Of a stretch of DNA of 64,000 nucleotides, positions 42,283 to 51,559 are shown piece by piece (within the stretch, counting starts at the first letter, position 1; every line of letters begins with the position of its first letter). Where the stretch lies: the NCBI RefSeq assembly GCF_900104035.1, contig NZ_FNIT01000011.1:1-64000 (forward strand). The letters are read 5' to 3'. Source of the DNA: Aureimonas jatrophae. GTDB lineage: Bacteria; Pseudomonadota; Alphaproteobacteria; Rhizobiales; Rhizobiaceae. The position numbers were made by a program, and so were the translations under genes. The notes beneath the pieces were generated by a model. That model saw only the letters and a list, made by a program, of their open reading frames with translations. It did not search any database and had not been told where the DNA came from.

Positions 42283-42719
42283 GCGAGGATGCCTTCCATC
42301 GCCCGGCGGGCCGGAGCGGGCAGGGGCGCGGGGCGGCGCGTCGTTCGGTCCACGTGGACATGAACGAAGATCCCCTCGGCCGCGGCCGCATCCTCGCCTT
42401 CCCGGAACAGGGCGATCCCGTAGCTCACGGAGGACGTGCCCAGCCGGTCGATGCGCAGGCCCACCTCGATCCGGTCGGGATAGCCGATCTCGGCATGGTA
42501 GCGGCAGCCGGTCTCGGCCACGAAGAACATCGAGCCGTTGTGATGGTCGGCCAGGCTCGCCCGGATCAGCCAGCTCGTCACCGCCGTGTCGAAGAACGAG
42601 TAGGTCGCCGCGTTGTTGAGGTGGCCGTACATGTCGTTGTCGGCCCAGCGCGTCGGCACGTCCACGAACGCGCGGTACTGGTGGCGCCGACCGGGCGCGG
42701 GGCGGGAGGTGTCGGACAT
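42279..42719 (-). CDS. Acyl-CoA thioesterase (4HBT, YbgC/FadM-like)
   Basis: A 146-residue hotdog-fold thioesterase that hydrolyses acyl-CoA. The sequence FVDVPTRWADNDMYGHLNNAATYSFFDTA has the YbgC/4-hydroxybenzoyl-CoA thioesterase active-site region with the Asp of RWADND and the GHLNNA turn. RYHAEIGYPDRIEVGLRIDRLG and SVSYGIALFREGE follow. Length is normal. Start chosen at 42719, where the conserved region begins after ~20 residues. It lies divergent from the nucleoside ABC ATPase gene (117 bases between the starts) and is coupled to slyX. No functional link to nucleosides is apparent. Confidence 0.9.
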   Translation of the reverse strand: MSDTSRPAPGRRHQYRAFVDVPTRWADNDMYGHLNNAATYSFFDTAVTSWLIRASLADHHNGSMFFVAETGCRYHAEIGYPDRIEVGLRIDRLGTSSVSYGIALFREGEDAAAAEGIFVHVHVDRTTRRPAPLPAPARRAMEGILA

Positions 42720-42836
42720 GGGATCGGCTTTCCACGGGAGGACGATAAACCCTCCCATGAGCTGGCAGGCGCGTGCGATCAAGCCGTGGCCGGCGGCTCT
42801 GGCGCTTCCCCGCGCCGCCCGATAGTGTCGCGCGCC

Positions 42837-44414
42837 ATGACGCCTGCCGACCCATCGCCCGTCCCGATAGCAGACGCCCGGCCGCTCGCGATCGAGCTCG
42901 TCGGCATCTCCAAGCGCTTCGGCGCCGTCCAGGCCAACCGCGACATTCGCCTGGCCGTCTCGCAGGGCACGATCCACGGGATCGTGGGCGAGAACGGGGC
43001 TGGCAAGTCGACGCTGATGTCGATCCTCTACGGCTTCTATCAGGCCGACGAGGGCGAGATCCGCATCGCGAACAAGCCCGTGCGCATCGCCGACTCGAAT
43101 GCCGCGATCGGCCTGGGCATCGGCATGGTCCACCAGCACTTCATGCTGGTGCCGAACTTCACCGTGCTCGAGAACGTCATGCTGGGCGCCGAAGGGGCGA
43201 GCCTCCTCGGCTCCGGTATCCGCCGCGCGCGCGCGGAGCTGAAGCGCCTCGCCGACGAGCACGGCCTTGCCATCGATCCCGATGCCGTGGTGGAGGACCT
43301 CCCGGTCGGCCTCCAGCAGCGGGTCGAGATCCTGAAGGCGCTGTATCGCGGTGCGCGGATCCTGATCCTCGACGAGCCGACGGGTGTCCTCACCCCGGCC
43401 GAGGCGGACCAGCTTTTCGCGGTCCTGCGCCAGCTGCGCGCCGAGGGCGTGACGGTGATCCTGATCACCCACAAGCTGCGCGAGATCCTGAGCGTCACCG
43501 ACAACGTCTCGGTGATGCGGCGCGGCGAGATCGTGGCGACGCGCCCGACCGCGGGAACCAGCGCCGCCGAGCTCGCCGAGCTGATGGTGGGGCGTCGCGT
43601 CCTCCTGCGCGTCGAGAAGGGCGCGGGCGCGCCCGGCGCACCGCTTCTCTCGGTGCGGGACCTCACGGTGCGCGACGAGCGCGGCGTCGCCATGGTGGAT
43701 GGCGTGTCCTTCGACGTGCGGGCCGGTGAGATCGTCGGCATCGCCGGGGTCGCGGGCAACGGGCAGTCGGAACTCCTGGAAGCGCTGTCGGGCCTCAGGC
43801 CCATCGAGCGCGGCGAGGTTTGGCTGCGCGGCGAGGCGCTGGGCGCGGGCGGCGCCGCCTATCCCGACCCTGCCGTCTTGCGCGATCTCGGCCTCGCCCA
43901 CGTGCCGGAGGACCGGCACCATGTCGGCCTCGTCCTGCCCTTCACCGAGGCCGAGAACGCGGTTCTCGGCTACCACCGCGATCCGCGCTTCCAGCGTGGT
44001 CCCTTCCTCGACCGGGGCGCGATCCGGCAGGAGGCGCAGGCCAAGATCACGGCCTATGATATCCGCCCGCCGTCCGCCGACCTCAAGACCGCGAACTTCT
44101 CGGGCGGAAACCAGCAAAAGATCGTGCTCGCGCGCGAGATGGAGCGCGATCCGGCCGTGCTCCTGATCGGCCAGCCGACCCGCGGCGTCGACGTCGGGGC
44201 GATCGAGTTCATCCACCGGCGCATCGTGGAGATGCGCGACAGCGGCAAGGCGATCCTCCTCGTCTCGGTAGAGCTCGACGAGATCCGCTCGCTCGCCGAC
44301 CGCATCCTCGTGATGTTCGCGGGCCGGGTCGTGGGCGAGCGCGGCGCCGAGGCGGGCGAGGGCGAACTCGGCCTCCTGATGGCGGGCGAGACGGGGCGGG
44401 AAGCCGCCGAATGA
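42837..44414 (+). CDS. Nucleoside ABC transporter ATPase (two ATP-binding domains)
   Basis: A 525-residue ATPase with two fused domains of the BmpA-associated (YufO/NupA, RbsA-like) type. Domain 1 has Walker A GENGAGKST at ~50, the MVHQHFMLVPNFTV Q-loop at ~97 and Walker B ILILDEPTGVLTPAEA at ~178. Domain 2 has a degenerate Walker A (GVAGNGQSE) at ~303, as usual in this family, then LAHVPEDRHHVGL and signature FSGGNQQKIVLARE at ~423. It powers import of nucleosides through the two permeases that follow. The stop overlaps the next ATG. The matching BMP-family binding protein is missing nearby; the one at 11159 is the candidate. Confidence 0.94.
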   Translation: MTPADPSPVPIADARPLAIELVGISKRFGAVQANRDIRLAVSQGTIHGIVGENGAGKSTLMSILYGFYQADEGEIRIANKPVRIADSNAAIGLGIGMVHQHFMLVPNFTVLENVMLGAEGASLLGSGIRRARAELKRLADEHGLAIDPDAVVEDLPVGLQQRVEILKALYRGARILILDEPTGVLTPAEADQLFAVLRQLRAEGVTVILITHKLREILSVTDNVSVMRRGEIVATRPTAGTSAAELAELMVGRRVLLRVEKGAGAPGAPLLSVRDLTVRDERGVAMVDGVSFDVRAGEIVGIAGVAGNGQSELLEALSGLRPIERGEVWLRGEALGAGGAAYPDPAVLRDLGLAHVPEDRHHVGLVLPFTEAENAVLGYHRDPRFQRGPFLDRGAIRQEAQAKITAYDIRPPSADLKTANFSGGNQQKIVLAREMERDPAVLLIGQPTRGVDVGAIEFIHRRIVEMRDSGKAILLVSVELDEIRSLADRILVMFAGRVVGERGAEAGEGELGLLMAGETGREAAE

Positions 44415-44851
44415 GGGACGCGCGCGTCTCGCTCGTGACGCTCGGCGTCGCCGACCTCGACCGCTCCAGCCGCTTCTACGAGGCGCTCAGCTGGCGTCGA
44501 ACCGAGGCGGGCAACGCGAGCGTCGTCTTCCTGCAGGGCGAGGGGACCGTCCTGTCGCTCTTCGGCCTGGACGATCTGGCCGGTGATGCAGGGCTCGAGG
44601 CCGCGCCGCTTCCCGACTTTCGCGGCCTGTCGCTCGCCCTGAACCTGGCGACCCGAGCCGATGTCGACCGCGTCTTCGCCGCCGCGCTGCGGGCGGGCGC
44701 CCGTTCCGTGAAGCCGCCGCAGACGGTCGTCTGGGGCGGCACTTCCGGCTATTTCGCCGATCCCGACGGACACCTGTGGGAACTCGCCCACAACCCCTTC
44801 TTCCCGCTCGACGAGCGCGGCCACATCGACCTCACGGAGCTTGGCGCATGA
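44411..44851 (+). CDS. VOC family protein inside the nucleoside transport operon
   Basis: A 146-residue vicinal-oxygen-chelate domain protein. It opens VSLVTLGVADLDRSSRFYEAL and ends GYFADPDGHLWELAHNPFF, both classic for glyoxalase/bleomycin-resistance-like proteins, with the Glu metal-ligand position in WELA. It overlaps the ATPase stop and the permease start by four bases each (ATGA both sides), so it is tightly embedded in the operon between ATPase and permease. Such an insertion is unusual; it may handle a metabolite of nucleoside breakdown. Substrate unknown. Confidence 0.88.
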   Translation: MRDARVSLVTLGVADLDRSSRFYEALSWRRTEAGNASVVFLQGEGTVLSLFGLDDLAGDAGLEAAPLPDFRGLSLALNLATRADVDRVFAAALRAGARSVKPPQTVVWGGTSGYFADPDGHLWELAHNPFFPLDERGHIDLTELGA

Positions 44852-45987
44852 GCCGACCCTATGCCAAGCTGCCCGGCTGGATCGACCACGGGGTGATCCC
44901 GCTGGTCAACGTCGTGGTGGCCTTTCTCGTGGCGGGGCTGGTCGTGCTCCTCGTCGGCGAGAGCCCCGTGGAGGCGGCCCGCCTCATGCTGCGGGGCGCT
45001 TTCGGCTACGGCGAAGGCTTCGGCTTCACGCTCTACTACGCCACGAACTTCCTGTTCACGGGGCTCGCCGTCGCGGTCGCCTTCCACGGCGGGCTGTTCA
45101 ACATCGGCGGCGAGGGACAGGCCTATGTCGGGGGCCTGGGTGCGGCGCTGGTCGGACTGACGCTCGGCGCCGTCCTGCCCTGGTACCTCAACCTACCGCT
45201 CGCCGTTATCGCCTCCGCCGCCTTCGGCGCGGCCTGGGCCTTCCTGCCCGGCCTCCTCCAGGCCAAGCGCGACTCGCACATCGTCATCACCACGATCATG
45301 TTCAACTTCATCGCCTCGGCGCTGATGGTGTACCTGCTCGTCAACGTCCTGCGTCCGGTCGGCTCCATGCAGCCCGAGACCGTGGCCTTTGCGGAAGGGG
45401 GCCGCCTGCCGCGCCTCGACGCCGTCTTCTCGGCCCTCGGGATGGATCTGGGCGGCGCGCCGCTCAACGTCTCCTTCTTCGTGGCGCTTGCGGCGGCCTT
45501 CGGTGTCTGGGTCCTGATCTGGCGCACGCGCCTCGGCTACGAGATCCGCACGCTCGGCCATTCGCCGCGCGCGGCGCGCTACGCCGGCATGAGCCCGTCG
45601 CGGCTCATCGTCACGATCATGCTGATCTCGGGCGGGCTCGCCGGCATGATGGCGCTGAACTCGGTGATGGGCGACCAGTACCGCCTGCAGCTGAACTTTC
45701 CCGCCGGTGCCGGCTTCGTCGGCATCGCGGTGGCGCTGATGGGGCGCGGCCATCCCGCCGGCATCCTGCCGGCCGCCCTTCTGTTCGGCGTCCTCTACCA
45801 GGGCGGGGCGGAGCTCGCCTTCGACATGCCCGCGATCTCGCGCGACATGATCGTGATCATCCAGGGGCTCGTGATCCTGTTCGCGGGCGCGCTCGAGAAC
45901 ATGCTGCGGCCCGGCATCGGCGCCGCCTTCCAGTTCGTGCGGCTGCGCCCCGCCCAAGGGGTGGTCGAGACGGGGGAGGCACGTTGA
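44848..45987 (+). CDS. Nucleoside ABC transporter permease 1
   Basis: A 379-residue BPD_transp_2-type permease (YufP/NupB group) with about 10 hydrophobic segments. Key stretches are FLFTGLAVAVAFHGGLFNIGGEGQ at ~68-91 (shown in part: FHGGLFNIGGEGQ), the family signature, and the EIRTLGHSPRAARYAGM loop at ~230-246, which contacts the ATPase. It pairs with the next permease to form the heterodimeric channel. Start overlaps the VOC gene; stop overlaps the next ATG (TGATG). Confidence 0.94.
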   Translation: MSRPYAKLPGWIDHGVIPLVNVVVAFLVAGLVVLLVGESPVEAARLMLRGAFGYGEGFGFTLYYATNFLFTGLAVAVAFHGGLFNIGGEGQAYVGGLGAALVGLTLGAVLPWYLNLPLAVIASAAFGAAWAFLPGLLQAKRDSHIVITTIMFNFIASALMVYLLVNVLRPVGSMQPETVAFAEGGRLPRLDAVFSALGMDLGGAPLNVSFFVALAAAFGVWVLIWRTRLGYEIRTLGHSPRAARYAGMSPSRLIVTIMLISGGLAGMMALNSVMGDQYRLQLNFPAGAGFVGIAVALMGRGHPAGILPAALLFGVLYQGGAELAFDMPAISRDMIVIIQGLVILFAGALENMLRPGIGAAFQFVRLRPAQGVVETGEAR

Positions 45988-46955
45988 TGGACTGGCTCGC
46001 GGTTCTCAACCTCGTCGATTCGACGCTGCGCCTGTCGGCCCCGCTCGTCTTCGCGGCGCTCGCCGGCCTCTACTCCGAGCGCTCCGGCGTCTTCGACATC
46101 GGGCTGGAGGGCAAGATGCTGGCCTCGGCCTTCACGGCCGCCGCGGTCGCGGCCGTCTCGGGCTCGGCCACGCTCGCCCTTCTCGCCGGCATCGGCGTCG
46201 CGGTGGTGTTCTCGCTCATCCACGGCCTGGCCTCGATCACCTATCGCGGCAACCAGATCGTGTCGGGCGTGGCGCTGAACTTCGTGGCCTCTGGCCTCAC
46301 CATCATCCTCGGCGCCGCGTGGTTCGGCTTGGGCGGCGGCACGCCGAACCTTCCGGCCGAGGCGCGCTTCCTGCCGATCGACCTGCCGGGCGCGGAGGCG
46401 GCACGCGCGATCCCCGTTCTCGGGCCGATCTACGCGGAAGTCGTGTCGGGGCAGAACCTCCTTCTTTATCTGGCCGTTCTCGCCGTGCCGCTGACCTGGT
46501 GGGTGCTCTACCGCACGCGCTTCGGGCTGCGGCTGCGGGCGGTCGGCGAGAACCCGGGCGCGGTGGACACGGCCGGCATCTCCGTCACCTGGCTGCGCTA
46601 CCGCGCGGTGATCATCTGCGGCGTCCTGACGGGTCTGGCCGGCGCCTATCTCTCGATCGCCCAGTCCGCCGCCTTCTCGCGCGAGATGACGGCGGGGCGC
46701 GGCTACATCGCGCTGGCGGCGCTGATCTTCGCCAACTGGAAGCCGGTGCCGGTTCTTTTCGCCTGCCTGCTCTTCGGCTTCCTAGATGCGCTTTCGATTC
46801 GCCTCCAGACCACGGCGCTGCCGCTGGTCGGGCAGATCCCGCCCCAGTTCGTCCAGGCGCTGCCCTACATCCTGACCGTGATCCTCCTCGCCGGCTTCGT
46901 CGGCAAGGCCTCGCCGCCGCGCGCGGGCGGCGTCCCCTACGTGAAGGAGCGCTAG
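45987..46955 (+). CDS. Nucleoside ABC transporter permease 2
   Basis: A 322-residue partner permease (YufQ/NupC group). It has LVFAALAGLYSERSGVFDIGLEG at ~21-44 (signature SERSGVFDIGLEG), GNQIVSGVALNF at ~88 and the ATPase-contact loop LRLRAVGENPGAVDTAGI at ~177-194. The end PYVKER is typical. A tight TGATG overlap joins it to permease 1, and cdd begins seven bases after its stop. Confidence 0.94.
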   Translation: MDWLAVLNLVDSTLRLSAPLVFAALAGLYSERSGVFDIGLEGKMLASAFTAAAVAAVSGSATLALLAGIGVAVVFSLIHGLASITYRGNQIVSGVALNFVASGLTIILGAAWFGLGGGTPNLPAEARFLPIDLPGAEAARAIPVLGPIYAEVVSGQNLLLYLAVLAVPLTWWVLYRTRFGLRLRAVGENPGAVDTAGISVTWLRYRAVIICGVLTGLAGAYLSIAQSAAFSREMTAGRGYIALAALIFANWKPVPVLFACLLFGFLDALSIRLQTTALPLVGQIPPQFVQALPYILTVILLAGFVGKASPPRAGGVPYVKER

Positions 46956-46962
46956 GCGTCCC

Positions 46963-47358
46963 ATGTCCGACGATCTGTTCAGCAAGGCCCGCTCGGCCAT
47001 GCGCAAGTGCCATGCGCCCTATTCGCGCTTTCCCGTGGGCGCGGCGCTGCGCACCGAGGACGGACGCATCTATGCCGGATGCAACGTCGAGGTCGTGAGC
47101 TTCCCGGAGGGCTGGTGCGCCGAGACCACGGCCATCGCCCACATGGTGATGGACGGCGGCGGCGTGATCGCCGAGATCGCCGTGGTCGCCGAGAAGCTGC
47201 GCGCCTGCTCGCCCTGCGGCGGCTGCCGCCAGCGCATCGCCGAGTTCGCGCGGCCCGACACGCGCGTCTTCCTGTGCGACGCCGCGGAGGGCGTCGTCGA
47301 GACGGTGCTGATGGAGGACCTTCTTCCCAAGGCCTTCCCGACGGAGGCGGTGCGTTGA
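46963..47358 (+). CDS. cdd: Cytidine deaminase
   Basis: A 131-residue homotetramer-type enzyme that converts cytidine and deoxycytidine to uridine and deoxyuridine. The zinc site is formed by WCAETTA (C-A-E at ~52-54) and SPCGGCRQ (~87-94). The substrate loop PYSRFPVGAAL is at ~19-29 and CNVEVVSFPEG at ~41-51. It feeds the pyrimidine branch (DeoA, Upp) after import by the transporter genes directly upstream. The stop overlaps the TTG start of the next gene. Confidence 0.96.
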   Translation: MSDDLFSKARSAMRKCHAPYSRFPVGAALRTEDGRIYAGCNVEVVSFPEGWCAETTAIAHMVMDGGGVIAEIAVVAEKLRACSPCGGCRQRIAEFARPDTRVFLCDAAEGVVETVLMEDLLPKAFPTEAVR

Positions 47359-48143
47359 GCGAGGTGCTGCACGCCAAGCTCGAAGGACGCCGCCCGCGCA
47401 TCGCCCTCGTGCTCGGCTCCGGCCTCGGTGCGCTTGCGCAGGAGCTGACCGAGGCCGTGCGCATCCCCTATGGCGACGTGCCCGGCTTTCCGCGCTCGGC
47501 CGTCAGCGGCCATGGCGGCGAGATCGTCGCCGGCCGGCTGAACGGCGCGGAGGTGCTCGTGCTGTCGGGCCGCGTCCACTACTACGAGCGAGGCGATGCG
47601 GCCGCCATGCGGCCGGCGTTGGAGATCTTGCAGGCGGTCGGGGTCGACACGCTTCTTCTCACCAACGCCGCCGGCTCGGTGAACCCGGCGATCGAGCCGG
47701 GCGAGGTCATGCTGATCGAGGATCACATCGCCTTTTCCGGCATGAACCCGCTGATCGGCGAGCAGAGCGACCGGCGCTTCGTCGGCATGACGCAGGCCTA
47801 CGACCGGACGCTGCACGAGCAGCTGGCCAAGAGCGCCGAGACGATCGGCGTTCCCATCCAGTCCGGGGTCTACATGTGGTTCTCCGGCCCCTCGTTCGAG
47901 ACGCCCGCTGAGATCCGCATGGCGCGGCGCCTCGGGGCCGACGCGGTCGGCATGTCCACCGTGCCGGAGGTCATCCTTGCCCGCTTCCTCGGAATGCGCG
48001 TGGCGGCCGCCTCCGTCATCACCAACTGGGGCGCCGGCATCACGGGCGCCGAGCTCAGCCACGCGGAGACCAAGGAGGTCGCTCCGCGCGGCGGCGCCAA
48101 GCTCGCGCGCATCCTCGCCCACGCGCTTCCCCTGATCCATTGA
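47355..48143 (+). CDS. Purine-nucleoside phosphorylase (PunA/XapA type)
   Basis: A 262-residue trimeric-type PNP that splits purine nucleosides with phosphate into base and (deoxy)ribose-1-phosphate. LVLGSGLGAL at ~18 binds phosphate, then SGRVHYYERGD at ~70 and TNAAGSVNPAIEPGEVMLI at ~100 (TNAAGSVN core). The base site includes YMWFSGPSFETPAEIRM at ~175 and ASVITNWGAGI at ~220, with the purine-site Asn in ITN. The start is a TTG at 47355 overlapping the cdd stop; this gives a normal N-terminus, whereas a later GTG (47364) would trim it. deoC follows after 13 bases. Confidence 0.93.
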   Translation: MSEVLHAKLEGRRPRIALVLGSGLGALAQELTEAVRIPYGDVPGFPRSAVSGHGGEIVAGRLNGAEVLVLSGRVHYYERGDAAAMRPALEILQAVGVDTLLLTNAAGSVNPAIEPGEVMLIEDHIAFSGMNPLIGEQSDRRFVGMTQAYDRTLHEQLAKSAETIGVPIQSGVYMWFSGPSFETPAEIRMARRLGADAVGMSTVPEVILARFLGMRVAAASVITNWGAGITGAELSHAETKEVAPRGGAKLARILAHALPLIH

Positions 48144-48156
48144 AAAGCCAGACCGC

Positions 48157-48909
48157 ATGACCGACGCCGAGCTTGCCACGATCCTGATCCGCCGCCTCGA
48201 CCTCACCAACCTCGACGACGGTTGCACCGCCGCCGACGTCGACGCGCTGATCGAACGGGCGGCGACGCCGGTCGCGGCCGTGGCCGCGATCTGCATCTGG
48301 CCGCGCTTCGTGGCGCAGGCCCGCGCGAGGCTGCCGGCGGACATGCGCCTGGCCTGCGTCGTGAACTTTCCAGACGGAGGCGAGGACGTTGCCGAGACGT
48401 GCCGCGAAACGCGGCAGGCCGTGGCGGACGGCGCCGACGAGATCGACCTCGTGGTCTCGTGGCGGCGCGCGGGCGACCGGCCGGACCTCATCCGCGACCA
48501 GGTGCGCGCCGTGAAGGAGGCCGCGGGCACGGCCCGCGTCAAGGCGATCCTCGAGACCGGCGACCTCGCCGATCCCGCGCTGGTCCGCGCGGGGGCCGAG
48601 GCGGCTCTCGACGGCGGCGCGGACGTCCTCAAGACCTCCACCGGCAAGACCGGAACGGGCGCGACGCCGGAGGCCGCGCGCATTCTCCTGGACGCCGTCG
48701 CCCGTCGCGGGGGCGCCGCCGGCTTCAAGGCATCGGGCGGGGTCAGGCGCTTCGAGGATGCCCGCAGCTACTATCGCCTCGCGGAAGAGATCCTGGGCGC
48801 GGGGCAGGCCACCGCCGAGCGCTTCCGCATCGGCGCCTCGGGCGTTCTCGCCGACCTCGTGGCGGTGGCCGGCGGCGAGCGGCGCGCGGACGCGGTCGCG
48901 GGCTACTGA
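48157..48909 (+). CDS. deoC: Deoxyribose-phosphate aldolase
   Basis: A 250-residue class I aldolase that splits deoxyribose-5-phosphate into acetaldehyde and glyceraldehyde-3-phosphate. The Schiff-base lysine is K159 in DVLKTSTGK; the second catalytic lysine is K191 in GFKASGG; the Asp of GADEIDLVV completes the relay. VKAILETG at ~135 is also typical. The TGA stop overlaps the deoA ATG. It acts after DeoA/PNP and DeoB (53.7-52.5 kb) in deoxyribonucleoside breakdown. Confidence 0.96.
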   Translation: MTDAELATILIRRLDLTNLDDGCTAADVDALIERAATPVAAVAAICIWPRFVAQARARLPADMRLACVVNFPDGGEDVAETCRETRQAVADGADEIDLVVSWRRAGDRPDLIRDQVRAVKEAAGTARVKAILETGDLADPALVRAGAEAALDGGADVLKTSTGKTGTGATPEAARILLDAVARRGGAAGFKASGGVRRFEDARSYYRLAEEILGAGQATAERFRIGASGVLADLVAVAGGERRADAVAGY

Positions 48910-50225
48910 TGGCGCGCTTCCTGCCGCAGGAGGCGATCCGGCAAAAGCGCGACGGCGCGACCCTCGATGCGGCCGACATCCGCCGGCTCGTCGAGGGCGT
49001 GACGGGAGGCGAGGTCAGCGACGCGCAGATCGCGGCCTTCGCCATGGCGGTCTTCCTGCGCGGTATGACGCCGGGCGAGACGGTGGAGCTGACGCTCGCC
49101 ATGCGCGACTCCGGCGACGCGCTGCGCTGGGACGACCTGCCGGGACCCACGTCCGACAAGCATTCCACCGGCGGGGTCGGCGACAACGTCTCGCTGATGC
49201 TGGCGCCGATCGCCGCCAGCTGCGGCCTCTTTGTGCCGATGATCTCCGGGCGCGGCCTCGGCCATACGGGCGGCACGCTCGACAAGCTCGAGGCGATCCC
49301 CGGCTACGACGTGCGGCCCGACGAGGCGACCTTCCGCCGCGCGGTGCGGGAAGCGGGCTGCGCCATCGTCGGCCAGACCGCGCGCCTCGCGCCCGCCGAC
49401 GGCCGCCTCTACGCCGTGCGCGACGTGACGGCGACCGTGGAATCGGTGCCGCTCATCACGGCGTCCATCCTGTCCAAGAAGCTCGCCGCCGGGCTGCGGT
49501 CGCTGGTGCTCGACGTAAAGACGGGTTCGGGCGCCTTCATGAGCCGGCGCGAGGATGCCGAAACGCTGGCCCTCTCCCTGGTCGAGGTGGCGCGCGGGGC
49601 GGGCCTCGCGGCGTCCGCCCTCGTCACCGACATGGACCAGCCGCTGGCCTCGGCGGCCGGCAACGCGGTGGAGGTCGCGAACGCCGTCCGCTTCCTGACC
49701 GGCGAACGGCAGGACGCGCGGCTGCGCGAGGTGACGCTGGCGCTGTGCGGCGAGATGCTCGTTCTCGCCAAGCTCGCCGAGACGGCCGAGGCGGGCATCG
49801 CCGTCGCCGCGCGTGCGCTCGATGAGGGCCATGCCGCCGAGCGGTTCGGGCGCATGGTCGCGATGCTCGGGGGGCCTGCCGACTATCTCGAGCGCTTCGA
49901 CCACCATCTGCCGGAGGCGCCCGTGCATCTGGCGGTCTCGGCCGGCGAGGCGGGCACGGTCCGGGCGGTCGATGCGCGGGCGCTCGGGCTCGCGGTCGTG
50001 CAGCTCGGCGGCGGCCGGACGCGGGCCGAGGATCCGGTGGACCCGGCGGTCGGGCTGACCGATCTCGCTGCGATCGGGCAGCGCGTGGAGCGCGGCGACG
50101 CCCTCGCCCTCGTCCACGCGCGCGACCGTGCCTCGGCCGAGGCGGCCGTGGCCGCGGTGCGGGCGGCCTACGATGTCGGCGAGGCGACGGCCGCGGGGCC
50201 TGCGGTCATCGGCCGGATCGGATGA
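48909..50225 (+). CDS. deoA: Thymidine phosphorylase
   Basis: A 438-residue enzyme that converts thymidine and phosphate to thymine and deoxyribose-1-phosphate. The family signature is SDKHSTGGVGDNVSL at ~82-96 (phosphate loop), then ISGRGLGHTGGTLDKLEAIPG at ~115 (GRGLGHTGGTLDKLE core), SKKLAAGLRSLVLDVKTGSGAFM at ~188 and a C-terminal PYNP_C domain from ~345. Length is standard (E. coli 440). It is the last gene of the plus-strand salvage operon; the next gene is convergent 19 bases on. Confidence 0.97.
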   Translation: MARFLPQEAIRQKRDGATLDAADIRRLVEGVTGGEVSDAQIAAFAMAVFLRGMTPGETVELTLAMRDSGDALRWDDLPGPTSDKHSTGGVGDNVSLMLAPIAASCGLFVPMISGRGLGHTGGTLDKLEAIPGYDVRPDEATFRRAVREAGCAIVGQTARLAPADGRLYAVRDVTATVESVPLITASILSKKLAAGLRSLVLDVKTGSGAFMSRREDAETLALSLVEVARGAGLAASALVTDMDQPLASAAGNAVEVANAVRFLTGERQDARLREVTLALCGEMLVLAKLAETAEAGIAVAARALDEGHAAERFGRMVAMLGGPADYLERFDHHLPEAPVHLAVSAGEAGTVRAVDARALGLAVVQLGGGRTRAEDPVDPAVGLTDLAAIGQRVERGDALALVHARDRASAEAAVAAVRAAYDVGEATAAGPAVIGRIG

Positions 50226-50244
50226 TGCGCGCAAAGACCGGAGT

Positions 50245-50775
50245 CTAGGGCTCCAGCGTCAGCCAGCCGTCCGCGACGCCGTAGCGCTTGAGGGACGTCA
50301 GGTAGCTCATGCCGAGCAGCACCGTGTCGCCGAGCGCGTCGCCCCGCAGCACCATCGCCTCCGCCGGGCGCGGCGGGAGGGTGCCGAGCGCGAGGCGGTC
50401 GATGCGCACGAGCGCGGCCGCCGTCTCGCCGTTCGCCGTACGCGCCCGGTAGCGGAACTCGGCGGGCGCCGGCGCCACACCGATCCGTCGCGCCGTCGCC
50501 TCGCTCATCGCGACATAGGTCGCGCCGGTGTCCACCAGCACCGCGAGGCGCCTGCCGTTCGCGGTCGCCTCGGACCGGAAGTGCCCGTCGGCGTCGGCCG
50601 CCAGGCGCAGGCCGCGCGCCGGCGCCGCGGTGGCGACCGACGCCTCGACGAGGCGCGGGGCGGGGTCGATCGCCTCCGGCTGCGCAAGGCTCGCCTGGTA
50701 GCGCTCGAAGGCCGATGGGAAGGCCAGCGCCAGGACGGAGGCGCCCGTCGCCATGACGAGAAGGAGCTTGGACAT
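50245..50775 (-). CDS. Retropepsin-like aspartic protease (TIGR02281 family)
   Basis: A 176-residue membrane-anchored protein with one hydrophobic helix at ~4-22 (LLLVMATGASVLALAF) and a single retropepsin-like domain at ~60-176. The active-site motif is VLVDTGATYVAMS at ~80-92. The strand RRIGVAPAPAEFRYRARTANG and the closing LLGMSYLTSLKRY follow, all typical of the rhizobial TIGR02281 clan AA proteases, which probably act as dimers in the periplasm. An earlier in-frame ATG (50823) is possible; neither has a good ribosome site. It is not obviously linked to the nucleoside genes around it. Confidence 0.85.
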   Translation of the reverse strand: MSKLLLVMATGASVLALAFPSAFERYQASLAQPEAIDPAPRLVEASVATAAPARGLRLAADADGHFRSEATANGRRLAVLVDTGATYVAMSEATARRIGVAPAPAEFRYRARTANGETAAALVRIDRLALGTLPPRPAEAMVLRGDALGDTVLLGMSYLTSLKRYGVADGWLTLEP

Positions 50776-50890
50776 GGACAGGGCCGCGCGCGAAGGGTCG
50801 AGCGACCAGCCTGCGCGCGTCATCCTTGCGGAAACGCTGACGGGCCGAGGGTACGGCTCGTCATGGTGAAGGATGCGTTGAGAGACGACC

Positions 50891-51520
50891 TTACTTCGTG
50901 CCGTACATGCGGTCGCCCGCATCGCCGAGGCCCGGCACGATGTAGCCCCGTTCGTTCAGCCGCGCGTCGATCGAGGCGGTGAAGATCGGGATGTCGGGAT
51001 GGGCCGAGCGGAAGCGCTCAATGCCCTCAGGCGCCGCCAGAAGGCACAGGAAGCGGATGTTGCGCGCGCCCCGCTCCTTCAACTTGGTCATGGCGGCCGA
51101 GGCCGAGTTGGCGGTGGCCAGCATCGGGTCCACGACGATGATCAGGCGGTTCTCCAGATCTTCGGGGGCCTTGAAGTAGTATTCCACCGGCTGCAGGGTC
51201 TCGTGGTCGCGATAAAGGCCGATATGGGCGACGCGCGCGGCCGGCACGAGGTCGAGCATGCCCTCGAGCAGCCCGTTGCCGGCGCGCAGGATCGAGGCGA
51301 AGACGAGCTTCTTGCCCTCCAGGATCGGCGCGTCCATCTCCTCCATCGGCGTCTCGATGCGCATGGTGGTGAGGTCGAGCTCGCGCGTCACCTCGTAGCA
51401 GAGCAACGTCGAGATCTCGCGCAGCAGGCGGCGAAAGCTCGCCGTCGAGGTCTCCTTCTTCCGCATCAGGGTCAGCTTGTGCTGGACGAGCGGGTGATCG
51501 ATGACGGTGACGCCGTCCAT
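50891..51520 (-). CDS. upp: Uracil phosphoribosyltransferase
   Basis: A 209-residue enzyme that makes UMP from uracil and PRPP. The N-terminus [21 protein letters not shown] is the family hallmark ([12 protein letters not shown] core). [19 protein letters not shown] is at ~77-95, the PRPP loop [16 protein letters not shown] at ~129-144, and the uracil site [17 protein letters not shown] closes the protein. It is the last of the deoB-add-upp minus-strand set and lies 39 bases behind add. Confidence 0.97.
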   Translation of the reverse strand: MDGVTVIDHPLVQHKLTLMRKKETSTASFRRLLREISTLLCYEVTRELDLTTMRIETPMEEMDAPILEGKKLVFASILRAGNGLLEGMLDLVPAARVAHIGLYRDHETLQPVEYYFKAPEDLENRLIIVVDPMLATANSASAAMTKLKERGARNIRFLCLLAAPEGIERFRSAHPDIPIFTASIDARLNERGYIVPGLGDAGDRMYGTK

Positions 51521-51559
51521 GACTGGGCCTCGCGAAAGGTGATCGGTTGCCGAAGGGGA

